Assembly: GCF_014529535.1 (NCBI RefSeq)
Contig: NC_050736.1
Span: forward strand, 3,596,001 to 3,660,000
Length of the DNA: 64,000 bases
Direction of reading: 5' to 3'
From: Bradysia coprophila
Lineage: Eukaryota; Arthropoda; Insecta; Diptera; Sciaridae
The translations under genes and the position numbers were made by a program. Below the pieces are notes generated by a model. That model was not told the DNA's origin and did no database searches. It saw only the letters and a list, made by a program, of their open reading frames with translations. Shown one piece after another: positions 11,601 to 23,536 of the stretch (position 1 is the stretch's first letter; each line of letters starts with the position of its first letter).

Positions 11601-14600
11601 CCACGAGGGCTAAGGCGTGATTGATAATTATTTTGTGGAATCTAATTAATGATTTAAAAGTAAACAAACTTTGCAAGATGGAGCAGAGTTTATCCAGTAC
11701 ATGGCGACGTAAAGGGATAATTCAACCTTGCTGTGCTTACAGTTTCCGAAATATTCTATTTGTAGCTTCTATTACAGATTACATTTGCTTGGTCGTAAGT
11801 TCAATTTTATTATGCGACCTGTTAGACTCTTAAACAGTAGACAATCCATCTAGATAGTAAGAAAAGAAAACAATTTCTGATTTATATTAAAATTTTGTTG
11901 TGAGTCTAAAGTTGAGAAAAACAATATTTTAGATAAACCTTTCCTAGACTAAATTCGTCGATAACCACTACAACAGAAAACAAAAATTAATCTTCAGGTT
12001 CTCTTACGTAAAAAATAAAACATCGTTGCGCGCGTCAGCTTGATCGACGATTGGAATTTGACCGTATGACAAAGTACAATCAACTTAGTTTCTACGTCAT
12101 TTTATTTATCAATTCTCGGAAAAATGTTTCCTTCAATTTCAACATAATGATGAAAAGTGTATGTTGTTTCCGAGATGTCTTCTCTTCATTCATTTTTTTT
12201 CCTGTTAAACAATTACTCAGAGAAAATTTACTGACAGCCATGAATTTTGGATGAAATTAATTACATTAAAGTGTCATTGCATCCATTTTTCAAGAGTTTT
12301 CTAAACACCAATTTACTATTTTGAATATTTGCCAATGTCGACACATGAGTAATGTGACAATTTAATGACGTAAAGTTGTCGTTTTTTTTCTCAAGAACAA
12401 AGCGTATTTTTGTACATCCGTAGCATATACATCCAGTTCATTCATAAAATCATTCATTTTTACAAACGTTATCGACACTTCAATTGTGTAACTTTTCACG
12501 TCTTCTCATATAAAGTGTGGCGTACGTGCGTGCCAATCATTGGGCAAAAAAAAATTATTGAATTTAACAAGGAGATAATGCTACCATTATGATGATGAAT
12601 TCTGAGAAACTTCAGAAAATGATTTGATAGACGTTCTTTTACCGGGGACAGCGTACTCATCCATTTGATTGCGCGAGAATATGAAGCGTGAGCTATTTAG
12701 AAGATAAATTTAGCTTCCGTATTTAAGTCGGCCAGCAAACGTTACCTTTATCAAAAAAATCGCATCTCTTGACAACTCACGTGAGAAATGTCATGACATC
12801 TTGACCAATATTCTGTTCCTAGTTTTTTTTTGTTTTAAATAATTTAAATTTGAAAAATCCCAACCACACAATTCAGTACAAAATTTATCACGTTTCCTGC
12901 TTGGAAAATTTATTTTGAGATTTTTAATAAATTCGACAAAACAATTCGTGGAAAAACTTGATGTTGATAAATGGAACATCAAAAAAACAATGATACATGC
13001 GGACTATATGTATTGAACATAAAATAGTTGTGACCTATTTAAAAAGAATTCGAGACGGATACGTGAGACACATTATTACGATAAAAAAAATAAATTAATG
13101 GATCTAAGAAATATGGTTTTAGCATTAATATCGTCATCGGAATATTAAATTAGGCATACAAAATGACGAAAACACAAGAAAAATTTAAAAAATTTGAAAA
13201 TTCCCAATAAAGGAAAATGAGCAAGAAAATCAAGCAATTTGTCTTAAGTGAAAGAGCTTAATGACAGTAATAGCCTTACATTATAGAAATTAACTGTTAT
13301 TTGCATACGCTTCCTTTTCGTCCGTGCAGCGTAAATAAACACCGACTTCTTAAACTTTCCATTGTGTCTTAATGACCTTGAATGGTAAAACCATTTAATG
13401 GATATATCTGCTGAACTTGAACCTTCTACTTCAATATGAGATAAACATTCAATTTATAGCTGATAGATAAACTTTTATGGAACTAACAATAATAGACTCT
13501 ACATTGTAGCAAAAAGCTAAAAGAAGAACCGTTAAAACCGTTTATTATTTAACGATTCCTCTAATCTGCAATTATGCACATTGTTTAATCTACCATTTTT
13601 CCACCAGTTGACACCTATATCGTTTGCACATATATGTGTATAAATGTACTTCCGAATAAATTATTTCAAAGTCACACGAATCTATTTATAAATAGAAATT
13701 GTAATTTGATTGCGCTATACTATGGCAATATATTTATGTTCCATTTGATAATTTATTGTTCATTTCATTAACAAGTTGATATGTCTAACACCAAAACGTG
13801 TTGATCAAGTTATCAGACAATCAGTTAAATCAATACCAAAAAACTACAAAAATAAATCAATTCAGAAAAAAAACGATTGAAAATACATCTTCCCAAGCAT
13901 TTACAGAATAATCGATTTCACATGATTTTTTGATAAGATGAGTCGGTCTTATTAACTCACTATTTTATTAAAGCAACTTATCTTGTAAGCTTAACGTGCG
14001 ATAATATAAATGTTTTGAAGGTTCTAAGTGTAGGAATGTAGGAAATTGTATTGTAATGTGGTACGATTTTGTTTTTATCTGAGTTACCACTTGAGCTGAA
14101 GGTAGAAAAACCCAGAAAAAAAAACAAAATTCACTTATTGTAACATCACATGGAGTCAAGCATTCATCAGTGCTGTAGATGAGGAGAGCCATGTGGCTAG
14201 ATTTTTATCAGTGATTGTTTTGCAATCAGTGACACGCCTTCAATTTTAACATTTTTGTACCGGCACACGTATTGCCATATATAATCATTAAATCTGTCAC
14301 TTCTTTTGTTAAAAGTATCACCTAGTGTTTGATACAAAATCTTGACTTCTTTTGTTTTACTATACGTTTTGCTATTTATAAGGGTATGCTAACAGAAGAT
14401 CATCGTGTATTTTTGTCGGTGCTGTTGGCAACAGATGTAACAGATGATATAAACTGTATGACTGAAGAATGGTGGTTATGTTTAGAACATTCTAATCAAT
14501 ATGTATAAAAAAAAATCTCGATTCACTATGACTTTGATGTACCAAACGAAAAAAAATTTCACTTCAATTAAATTGAAAGTGATCTATCGCTCCGGTCTGA

Positions 14601-15079
14601 GAGGTAAAACTAAAAGAAATTTAAAAAAAAAAGGTACATCCAACTGACCTCTACCAACAATCGGCACAAAGTTGAATCACACCAATATAATCCACCAATC
14701 CTAAGCTAGCTTGCAGTTTAAAAATAATCGAAATTTTGGAAACATTATTAAGTCCGAAGGTTCATAAAAAAAAGTTTTCTTTTTTTACATTTTTGATAAT
14801 TCTACATTGATATGAAATAAAAAAAAATTTCACGCTTTGACACCGTGGCCCGTTAAAAATCGGAGTCTTTTATGGACGATTATAGGTGTATTACTTTATT
14901 ACAGTGATATATTGTATGTAATTTTGAATCAGAATGGTATAACAACTTTTATGGCCGATTATTTCATTAATTTTTATCAAAAATTCACTGATATTTTGGG
15001 CAAGATATATAAGGATAACAATTTATGTCTTCTTAAAGGAATCAAGAAAAAACAATGTTTAACTCACCTTTAGTGTCAT
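8672..15079 (-). CDS. Insulin/relaxin-superfamily prohormone (gonadulin/Dilp8-like candidate), four exons
   Basis: Coding exons on the minus strand are 15068-15079 (MTLK, donor GTGAGT), 10361-10562 (donor GTAAGT), 8807-9103 (donor GTGAGT) and 8672-8685. All junctions keep phase, giving 174 residues. The product has a hydrophobic signal peptide (about residues 1-25, KFVILSAIYLLCIQI), then a B-like chain CHLDHMKHFALNSC (C-X12-C; the family usually has X11), basic cleavage sites RLKR, IPKR and RRRKR, and an A-like chain YCCSNHCRAYDLLLEC with the canonical CC-X3-C-X8-C spacing. Outside the signal peptide there are exactly six cysteines, as in insulin. If the last intron is retained, translation stops at 8796 after DLCEF and the spacing is wrong (X5). 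It should be a secreted endocrine or paracrine peptide. The Dilp8/gonadulin assignment is a guess from the A-chain; another insulin-like type is possible. Confidence 0.75.
8807..9103 (-). CDS. Third coding exon of the prohormone (C-peptide and A-chain)
   Basis: The acceptor is aactttacag ending at 9104. The exon completes a His codon with the C left by exon 2, then encodes a Tyr/His-rich connecting peptide, IPKR, RRRKR and the start of the A-chain (CCSNHC). A GTGAGT donor lies at 8801-8806 on the minus strand. Read-through would give a shorter end with stop TGA at 8796-8798. Confidence 0.75.
10361..10562 (-). CDS. Second coding exon of the prohormone (signal peptide core and B-chain)
   Basis: The exon is bounded by ttttccttttcag on its 5' side and GTAAGTATAAG on its 3' side. 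It is 202 nt, starts in phase 0 and leaves one base. It encodes the hydrophobic signal core, two cysteines 12 residues apart, and the RLKR processing site. Confidence 0.75.
10563..15067 (-). other. First intron of the prohormone gene
   Basis: This 4.5-kb AT-rich intron contains no convincing exon on either strand. A stretch at about 14300-14450 resembles degenerate copies of a dispersed element also seen near 41880 and 46620. Confidence 0.5.
15068..15079 (-). CDS. First coding exon of the prohormone (start codon, 12 nt)
   Basis: ATG at 15077-15079 (minus) is followed by ACA CTA AAG and a strong donor GTGAGT (15062-15067). Joined in phase 0 to exon 2 it completes a typical signal peptide. The exon is chosen because exon 2 has no Met before the hydrophobic core; another remote first exon cannot be excluded. 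Confidence 0.6.
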
Positions 15080-16459
15080 AGTTCTTAGTTTTTCACTCTT
15101 TCAGTTCCAGCCAAGATAATATCGAATCCAGATAGTCAATTCACTTTTAAAACTTTTTATTAATAAATTATTCTTTGGTTTATATTCGTTTATTAAACAA
15201 TTGTAACAGCCACGGACACAGCATGCATTTAGTACCTTCCCGATGCATAAGTACTAAATCGCGATGAGCACTCAAAAAGTTAATGTTTCACACGTTGTTT
15301 TCGTTCAACTGAAAAAGCACTATTGAACACTATTGAATAAGCGTAACGCATCAACCACCCGAAAATAAGATTTAAAATTAAGAACAAAAAAAAACTCTTG
15401 AAAAAAATAAATAAGATAAAACCAAGTAAATCCGTAACGATTTACCAAAAATAATCTTTCAACTATTTTTAAATTTGCATATGCGAATCGATATATGCAG
15501 TATATTGACCAACTCATTCATATCTGAAGACGAGAAATGAGAGCGGTAAGTAATTGATACGCGTTTATATAGCACAGCGCACAGCGTGTCATTTCGGTAG
15601 ACCAATATTATTATATATATATATGGAATTCAAATTGAATGTAGAGGTAAACACTACACAGTGTGTACATAGATCGTAAAATATAACGATATTTTATTTA
15701 TATTCAGCGTTCTTTTTTTTTAATTCTCCACAATTCTTAATTCGTTTATTTTTACGTTGATATCACTCTGCAAGCTTTGACCTCAAGATACTGAATGCTA
15801 CAGTGGCGGTATATGTACCTGAGAGGTCTTTAATTTTCAATTGATAAAAGGAATCGAAATCGAATGTCGAGTATAGTAGACAAATGTAAATATATGTAAA
15901 ATTGTCGCACGTTCCAGAGTGACTATGAATGAATGAACAAACAATATTTTTGATACTTACATTGAGAAGAGAAAAATATATTTCAGACAACGACTAATTT
16001 GTATTCTTTTCGATTTAATTTATTTTTTTGTCTTGAGACTGTTCGAAAATAAATAAATAAATACTTTTGATGTTTACATAACTATAGAAGTCGTCGTTAT
16101 AGGTAAAACTTATAATCGTAATCGAAAGTAGAACAATTGAGTTATTAAAATACGTTCTACGCTAAACATATCATTGGGGCACTCCTTTCGTCCTCTCACT
16201 GTATTTAATAGTAGATTACGTAACTGTGCGGACATTTTTATTTTGACTATAGGTATTATGGGCTCTGCATTCGGAGCCGGCAACAATCTTTCCACTAGGT
16301 GAGCTACTAAATTTCCAAAAATTTAACATAATCTACTAATACATACAGTCTGTGACTAAGGTTTTTATTTCGTAGCAGCTGATCCACTCACTCAAACGAA
16401 ACAGATGATTCCACCACAATACGCGGGGCTGCAACTTTTTCACCTGAATAAAAACTTTT
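15080..16459. other. Upstream region of the prohormone gene
   Basis: It contains the presumed leader and promoter, a short TA microsatellite (about 15608-15624) and otherwise AT-rich sequence. A GC-richer patch at 16180-16300 is open on the minus strand but was not resolved into a gene. Confidence 0.4.
15564..15571 (-). promoter_or_regulatory. Possible TATA box of the prohormone gene
   Basis: The minus strand reads TATATAAA here, about 485 nt upstream of the proposed start codon. A transcript starting near 15535 would have a roughly 455-nt leader. Position and sequence are suggestive only, since the region is AT-rich. Confidence 0.3.
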
Positions 16460-16634
16460 ACGTGTTACGGCATGTTTCATTTTCATTTACATTGCCTAAT
16501 CACGTAAAGCATTGTACTTACGAGGTTCCAAGTTGTTATTTCACAAGTGGGGAATACAGCCCTCCCCTTCGGGTCGGGCTGTAACACCCCACTTATCAAA
16601 TACACAACTTGGAACCTCGGAAGTAATATACTAT
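16460..16634. mobile_element. Palindromic MITE, family A, copy 1 (175 bp)
   Basis: The arms ttacgaggttccaagttg and caacttggaacctcgga face each other around a GC-rich hairpin (cagccct...agggctg type, about 16555-16585). The same unit, also 175 bp, is found at 37616-37790 with few differences. It has no coding capacity. Confidence 0.75.
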
Positions 16635-16915
16635 TGTTTGTGTGCATGGAACAGCTGAAATTGATAACTGATTTAAAAGTTCATAGCTGTAAGTCAGGAT
16701 AAAAGGTAAAAATCAGATTATCTTGCGTTTGTTGACTGCGGATTCGTGTCGGATCAACAAAATTCTAATGAAAACTGGACTTTTTAGCTCTACTTACGTA
16801 ATAGTTATTAAAACAGTAGAATTTTCGTGTGAATTTTGTTGATCTGAGGCGAAGTGGAGATCAAAAAACACACGAAAACAAGATTTTTTACCTTTATTGC
16901 GAGTTATGCGAGCGC

Positions 16916-17488
16916 AACCTGTCACACACGGCTATTCATCTGTTATCGATAATAAAATCGATAATATGGTCCCTTATATAGTAAAATGCATACGTTAAAA
17001 AATTGAAGTACAAGATTTGAAATCAACAGATTAAATAGTACATTAGTATACAAGGGAAGGAATTTGATATTTCGAATCCAGACTCATCGTGATACGAAAT
17101 ATCAAATTATTTCCCGAGTGTAGTGTAACCTTTTTCTTTTCCTTTAAGAAATAGGGATAGACTTTTCCATAGGGACGGAAAGTCCATTTTCCCTCCCTAG
17201 TGAAGGAAAATACTTTACTATGCTGGTGCATGTAATAAGGCTATTACATGTATAGGCAATAACCTTTACATCACTCGCATAGTAAAACGCCGTACTACAC
17301 ACGGAAAATAAAGTGATATCTCGTATCACGATGAGTAAATGTACCTCGGGCTAAAGCCCTCGGTTACTTTTACTCATCTGGATACGAGATATCACTTTAC
17401 TTCCCTTGCATAGTAATGTACTATTGATCGATGGAAGTAATAGACCCGAAAACAATACTGGTCATATGCTTGCCGTCTGTAACAGGTT
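16916..17488. mobile_element. MITE family C, copy interrupted by another MITE
   Basis: Terminal inverted repeats aacctgtcacacacggc (left) and gccgtctgtaacaggtt (right) bound a short element whose relatives lie at 29119-29315, 46868-47075 and 61301-61694. The copy at 61.4 kb reads straight through where this one carries a 0.39-kb insertion. Confidence 0.7.
17036..17424. mobile_element. MITE family B, inserted into the family C copy
   Basis: Ends match as inverted repeats of about 28 bases (agtacattagtatacaaggg on the left; the complement on the right, with a few mismatches). Two internal palindromes lie at about 17062-17115 and 17310-17400. The second half recurs at about 37513-37615. Confidence 0.65.
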
Positions 17489-19802
17489 AAAACTTAAACC
17501 AATTTTCTGGGGAAAACAAAAGCATGTATCCGAATCCAAATACAAGACATCTTACGCATGTACAAAACTTTTGCATGCAGCCTAAATAGAGGCAATCTGG
17601 GAATACCTGGTATCTATAAATCTTATCAGCTGTTTTTACCTACTTTTCGTTGAATTGTGGAAGTCCCCTTTAATTTGTCATTTTGAATCAGAATTAGGCT
17701 AAATTTACTAGTGTACTAGTAAAGGTGATTTGCAGAACGACAACATGTGTGGTGATTTGCAGAATAATACCATGTGTATAATGATTTGCAGAATGATAAC
17801 GCGCGTATGTGTAAATCGATTTATGAGTGGATGCTAGTCGATATCTATTTTGACCACATGACTCATGTCGTCACATTGACGATCAGATTTACTGAAAATA
17901 GTTGCTCGCTTTAATTACATTCATGTAAACACAGAATACGTTGTTGTAAGCTTTTTTTTTCTCGAGTGAATACATCGCGGTAATTGCATCCATGGTAACA
18001 TTTTCGTAGGCGGATTGAAATAAATTCGCGTCATTGTCGTTGAAAACTTTTAACTTAAAAAAAAATGAAAATGTAGAACGATTTAACGACCTTCTCATCT
18101 CTCAGTATACAAATTTTGTTGCAAGGTAAACCTAGCGAACCAAAATTGTCTAACAATATTTTACTTTGTTTATTACGAAATTGTAATGAAAAGATTTTCA
18201 TTAGAAGTGGCATTTATAATCTATATTGTACACACATAACTCTCCTCCCATACATACATTCTCATTTTATTCAATTATCGGCAAAGATTTATGTTAAAGC
18301 TGCGTTTGGTGTACAAACGTTACAGAAAAATGCTTTACTATTTACTTAAAACCACGATCGGGTCATTACGAGATTATGTGAAACAAAATTATCTGAATTA
18401 TTGCACAGCAAAGACAGCAATGTATTTCAAAATTGACAAATAAATTTCTGATTTTATGCTTTAATCGACGTTGCTTCATGCTAACATAAATATTATAAAA
18501 TATTTTTGTTTGGCGTCCGTCGTCTGTACCAGTGTATATTCTCCTACAAATTACTTCAAATTCTATCAGATAACATAGTGTACTTTCCAAAGAAGCCATT
18601 CATAATCAATGAATAATCGATAAATTCCATAAAGATTAAAGTTTTACTAAGAAAACCACCTTTTACACAAACTAACAAGAATCAGTCGAAGGCGAGCAGT
18701 ATCTAACAGCTACATTTGGATTTTTGGTATAATTCATCAACCTGGAATCCTCTTTGATGATCAGTCACATGCTCTATATCGTATACCATGTGAGTCGTGC
18801 CAGCGGCTAGACTTCGCGTTTTTTCTTTCAAATAAATAAATTTTAGTTTGTTGACTCACGTATAATTATAACAGGGAATTATACTCGATTTTTTTTTTGA
18901 ACTAAGTTTTTCGGCTGCGAATTTGGATTCGAGGAATAAATCAAGAAAACAATTAGAAATCGATGCAAAAATGCGCTTTGGTTGTTGACCGGAAATTACC
19001 ACAGAGATATCGAATTAAATTGGTTTTTCTTTCGATGTGTCCGTTTACACGCAATCCATTAGATAGTGAAGAGGATTTCGGGCAATGAACTGTAATTTTT
19101 TTTACGAAGATGATTCTGTGTAGGAAAGAAAAAGTTGTTGGTGGTCAAGATACACGATGAATGTATCAATCTATAATTAGCTAAAAAGAAGAAGATTTTT
19201 CGCCTATTTCTCAGAACATATAAAACCATGAGAAACTAACACAGATAATGTACTGCCTATATAGCTATCCTATAACTACTAATGTCGAGGATGACATGCG
19301 TACATTTTGCATAAAAGCAAAGAGTTTTACTAATTTGTCTTATGTACAACTTTGAATGATTCGCTAGGTCGTTGGTTCATATCTCGTCAGATAATTTACT
19401 CTGCAACAACCATAAAAGTAAGTCTTAAGATAAGGTTAATCGAATATTTGCTAAGATCTCCTTTCAAATGCGGTTACTAATAAAAAATCTTCTCTTTCAT
19501 TTAAAGCGAATCGATAATTATTACCCAAGATCTATAATTTATTATGGCTCCTGCAATACTGTGTTTCAACAGGTTCGTCACATATTTTCACAATAAAGAT
19601 TTCTATTTTAAATGAAACTGCTGACAATGAGTCATATCTTGTCTTGCCATGAAACACGAGCTTCACGTTTTTTTTTCATGATCTCTGCATTTTAATCATA
19701 ATGTAAATATGCGGACCATCCTGTTGTTCGATGTGACAGTGTTTGTCACTTCTACTCTTTTTTTTAATCAGAATTGAAGCTGTTATCAGTTTAAGAAAAA
19801 AA
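17489..19802. other. Intergenic stretch upstream of the kinase gene
   Basis: AT-rich sequence with no recognised exon on either strand. A short direct repeat of ggtgatttgcagaa type occurs at about 17725-17795. The last few hundred bases should hold the promoter and leader of the kinase gene. Confidence 0.4.
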
Positions 19803-20435
19803 ATGTCTTGGCTTGTAATCGGCGTATCGGGTGTTTCTTGCTCCGGAAAAACTAGTCTGGCTCAATCAATTGCAAATGTATTCAGTGATTCAGCTTTAAC
19901 CGAAAAGTTTTATCCAAACCTTAAAGTTGGACAAGTGAAATTGGTTTGTCAAGATGACTACTTCTGGCCGATTGATCATCCGAAACATGAGTGGGTCCAA
20001 GTTAACGGAGTTGACCATATCAATCGTGAACAGCTAAGTGCAATGGACATGGATAAAATGAGCGATGATTTGATGCGTATAATTGGAAATGGGAATGTTG
20101 TCTCAAAGGGTTCAATTACCGCGGCGGCAGCATCAAATCCGCTAAACATTCTGATAATTGAAGGATTTATGATTTTCAATCACAAACTAACTGCTGAACT
20201 GTGCCAAGTGAAAATTTGTTTGAGCATTTCGTTCGAAAAGTGCTTCGATCGACGAAAAGTGCGTGTATACAAACAACGAACCCCGCCTGGCTATTTCGAG
20301 AATTATACATGGCCGTTGTATGAAAGTCACTTCAATGAATTCAAAAATATGGAAGGCTTAATCATAATTAATGGAGGTGATACCATGGAATCTTGTACCG
20401 ATAAGGCTTTGTCGTTTATCAAAATGTATTTATAA
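19803..20435 (+). CDS. Nrk: Nicotinamide riboside kinase
   Basis: A single exon encodes 210 residues from ATG at 19803; the open frame extends a little upstream, but only through a non-ATG codon. The kinase phosphorylates nicotinamide riboside with ATP to nicotinamide mononucleotide, an NAD salvage step in the cytosol. Residues 10-17 (GVSCSGKT) form the P-loop, QDDYFWP at 50-56 matches the substrate and metal-binding region of NRK enzymes, ILIIEGFMIFN at 116-126 follows the Walker B-like strand, and RRKVRVYKQRTPPGYF (150-165) is the lid and conserved PGYF motif. Length agrees with animal NRK1 (about 200). A polyadenylation signal AATAAA lies at about 20820. The gene is convergent with hyccin. 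Confidence 0.92.
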   Translation: MSWLVIGVSGVSCSGKTSLAQSIANVFSDSALTEKFYPNLKVGQVKLVCQDDYFWPIDHPKHEWVQVNGVDHINREQLSAMDMDKMSDDLMRIIGNGNVVSKGSITAAAASNPLNILIIEGFMIFNHKLTAELCQVKICLSISFEKCFDRRKVRVYKQRTPPGYFENYTWPLYESHFNEFKNMEGLIIINGGDTMESCTDKALSFIKMYL

Positions 20436-20836
20436 AACAAAGAGGTCAACGAACCGTGAAATTAAAACTTTATTAAATTTCGTTTATTCGGAACAAATTC
20501 TGTTTTCTTTTCCCAAGTGTTCGGTAGACTTTGTGCCAAAAAAAAATTCAAAAAAGCGAATGAACCATTCGAAAACATCAATATCACTCTTGGATATTCC
20601 GACGGCTGAACAAATTTCATCGCATTCGCCGTATTCACATTATCACTTTGTTTATCCGAAATACAGCAACAATGCAGTCATTTAACAAACAAAATTGTGA
20701 AAACATTTCCATTAGGTATACCTTTTTCAATGCGCTATTTCCATACATCCGAGTTTGTTCAGCCAATTATTTGGTTTCCCTACATGTCGGAATGCACAAT
20801 GCATAAGTGTTGTTTTGACAAATAAACTGCATTTAA

Positions 20837-20998
20837 TCACAAATTCTTGATATTACCTGTGCGTTCTGTTGTTTTTATAACGCCTGTCGTAAATTCTTTG
20901 ATAATCTGGTAGCCCGTTGAATCAAAACAAATAAATAGAATAGAACGCAATTCGTGTTCTAACAACTCATTCGCAGAACTCAGTTTGGATGTTGTCGT
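20837..20998 (-). CDS. Tentative 3'-terminal exon of long hyccin
   Basis: A minus-strand stretch after an acceptor (gattccag) at 20999-21001 is open in phase 0, which is the phase left by the hyccin exon at 22983-23536. It encodes SKLSSANELLEHELRS and further protein-like sequence, and ends either at a TGA (20837) or at a donor GTAATA (20851-20856). The polypyrimidine tract is weak and I have no homology to cite, so it could belong to another gene. Confidence 0.35.
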   Translation of the reverse strand, partial: TTTSKLSSANELLEHELRSILFICFDSTGYQIIKEFTTGVIKTTERTGNIKNL

Positions 20999-22982
20999 CT
21001 GGAATCTTCCAACTGACTTGCAGACCCCAGTTTTGATTAAGTCGCATATAATTTCATATTTGTATTGCTTAGAGACGGCAAGCCAGTGCCGCACTGGTCA
21101 TACTGTGAGTTCGGGCGTTTCCCTTTGGCATTTTTTTATGAACATCTTTTATTTATTCCCCAATGGGCCTTTTCGTAGTCGGTCTGACACTACGGTAAGT
21201 CAATACTATGAACTGAGATCTGTTAGCCGGCATTTTACCAAAAAAAACCACTCAAATTGACTGTAATTAATTCTGAACCACAGGAATCACTATAACGTAA
21301 TGTTGACTGAGAAGATCTTCTCACAATTTTCTGACATTCATTGCAAAAGACTTCCAATAATAAAAACTCATCAATTTCAACTGTCAATATATTAATTTAA
21401 TTCATTTCTCAATAATTACTTATTTACATTCCTCTTTAAGTTCCATTTCCATATCCTATTTACACATAAATAAATTCAAATGTTTTAAATTGCTTTGTGT
21501 ATAAGACGATAAACCAAATGCTCCATGATGACTTAAAAAGCCACAGGACATATCAGAATGCGTAAAAGAGCTTTTCTTTTTCTAGCAATTAATTTAATTG
21601 AATGTTTTACAATGCAAAAATGAGACCAAAGTTTATTAGTAATTTTGTCATATGTATCTGTTCGCTAATTGCAAAAATTGTATCCTTAACTCGCTAATAA
21701 CCAACGTGACGATCGAATAAAATAAATTCTTATTCTAGTAAAATATACCGTGCTGTATAACAAACAAAAAATCTGCGACATTTTCTTCGAAAGGAACCAA
21801 TTCATTAATAATATCCCTAGCATTATAATGACCAAGCGTATAAGATGCAAAATTAAAAAAAAACTTAAAGTTTATTGGCGGTAATTTTGATAGTGTTGGA
21901 AGACCACAGGTACAGAAGCCGAATAACAATAATTTACAATCACAAACGAAAATAAATTTAGAAAAAACGCAAAACTTTTTCACTTCCCTGTTGATATATT
22001 ATTGCAGAAGTGATCAACGCATAATGCTAACGAATTGCTGATAATGACTTTAAAGCTCAGAATAAATGTCACCGCGGTCAAAAACCAGTCTGACCTGAAA
22101 CTTCTGGTCAGGTCGGGTATTTAAAAAAAAAATTGCCAGGACTCTGAAAAGCGTTAAGCTGACTTCCCAGTACATACATTCCCTACTGATTTGTTCGATT
22201 TCCCGGTTACTATGTTTACCGAATTATATCCAGCCCCGATTGACCCAACCACACCTTCAGCTAACCCCTCACGTTTGATCTCAATATATTCACGTTCAAA
22301 ACAGGTTAAGTTAAAGGTGACCTGTTTCGATCTTTAACTTCTTAATTGAATATACAGGCGACTTGTCGTTTGTCAAAACTTGGCAAATATACAAAGACCG
22401 TTCATTTTGTAAAGGGAAACTGTTTCGTAAGCAAGGATTGCATATCACTTTCACTACTGTATTATCAATCTTTTAGAAACGGCAATTGAATCTGTTATTT
22501 ACTTCATTAGTGTAAAGCATAACCTAGGGTACAGAATCTATCACTTCAAAAATTTTTATCATTTTTACTATATAAGGAGAACTCTTGCCAGATCTCATGG
22601 CTTATTCTTGTCGTCATTATCGATAGCTGATGACTAGCCGTTTCTATAAAGCTAATAACGCCAAATTAGCTGTCGGATAATTATTTATTAACTGCGACAG
22701 CTCGGACATAAGTCCACATAATTTTCACACCAAAACATTTTATGATAAACCAATTTGAAAATGAAATTATGATAAAACCAGAGTTAAGTCACAGTGACAA
22801 GACGGATCACTATTCCACCAACCATATTAATATCTTGACTCATTTAGAACTAGTTATGTATAGGTTGAACAATATATTATATACCAGATATACACACACA
22901 CGGAATACTTATTTTGTTGTTTCAATCCAAACAATAATTTTACCGAAATCTATTGAAATATCATCAATTAAACTTGGCTAAC
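20999..22982 (-). other. Presumed intron between the last hyccin exons
   Basis: It holds a minus-strand open frame at 21735-21983 (no splice support) and degenerate dispersed-repeat sequence at about 22080-22330, with partial similarity to 42280-42510. Confidence 0.35.
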
Positions 22983-23536
22983 CTGCATATGCAATTGCTT
23001 AAATTCAACTGTGAGCGAATTACGCTGAGTACCGATTGACTCGTCTGGACTGGTCGTTTCAACGGAATCCGATGTATCTAAACTGGTATTATGAGATTCT
23101 GTTTGCATTTTATCATCAGCATTCGCACCACCATTTGTTAATGATTGCATTGGAACTATTTCACCTACTAGTGCACCATTGATGATGTCATTGCTGCTGT
23201 TCTTCTGTTTCAACGGCGGCAGCTGCCGGTCCAATCCATCGCCAACATCAGCACTCACTTGATTCGAAACGCGATTGGTCAGTTTGTTGATTAGACTTTT
23301 GCTCGGTTCTTTTGTCATCGATTCGGGTATCGAACCATTTCTGGTGGTAACATTTTTCGCTTCTTTGTCCTTGGACTTTTTGAATCCGGGGAATGGGACC
23401 TTGTGTAGTTTTGGGTTTTCTTTACTGCCACGATGGGTTGTGTTACGGTTAGCGAGTGTCGGTTCCGTTTCCAATTCTTCGGTGATGGCGAGTAATTGAG
23501 ACGGATCGTCTTTAGCTCCTTGAATTGGAATATCAT
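22983..23536 (-). CDS. Hyccin alternative C-terminal exon, long form
   Basis: The acceptor attccag lies just before 23536. With the G carried from the 27725-27841 exon this reads Asp-Asp-Ile-Pro, the same Asp-Asp-Ile entry as the alternative exon at 25034-25494. It adds 185 codons of Ser/Thr/Asn-rich, low-complexity sequence including PGFKKSKDKEAK. It ends at CAG|GTTAGC in phase 0; if that donor is unused, translation stops four codons later at 22968-22970. The tail is probably disordered and regulatory, as in animal hyccins. Confidence 0.7.

Noticed and set aside
16110..16295. Possible gene on either strand around a GC-richer patch
   Set aside because: Several frames are open and both strands have splice-like sites (for example a plus-strand GTGAGC at about 16297), but no choice gives a recognisable protein.
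20371..20685. 104-residue frame overlapping the end of the kinase
   Set aside because: It runs in another frame through the kinase end and trailer and lacks protein-like features.
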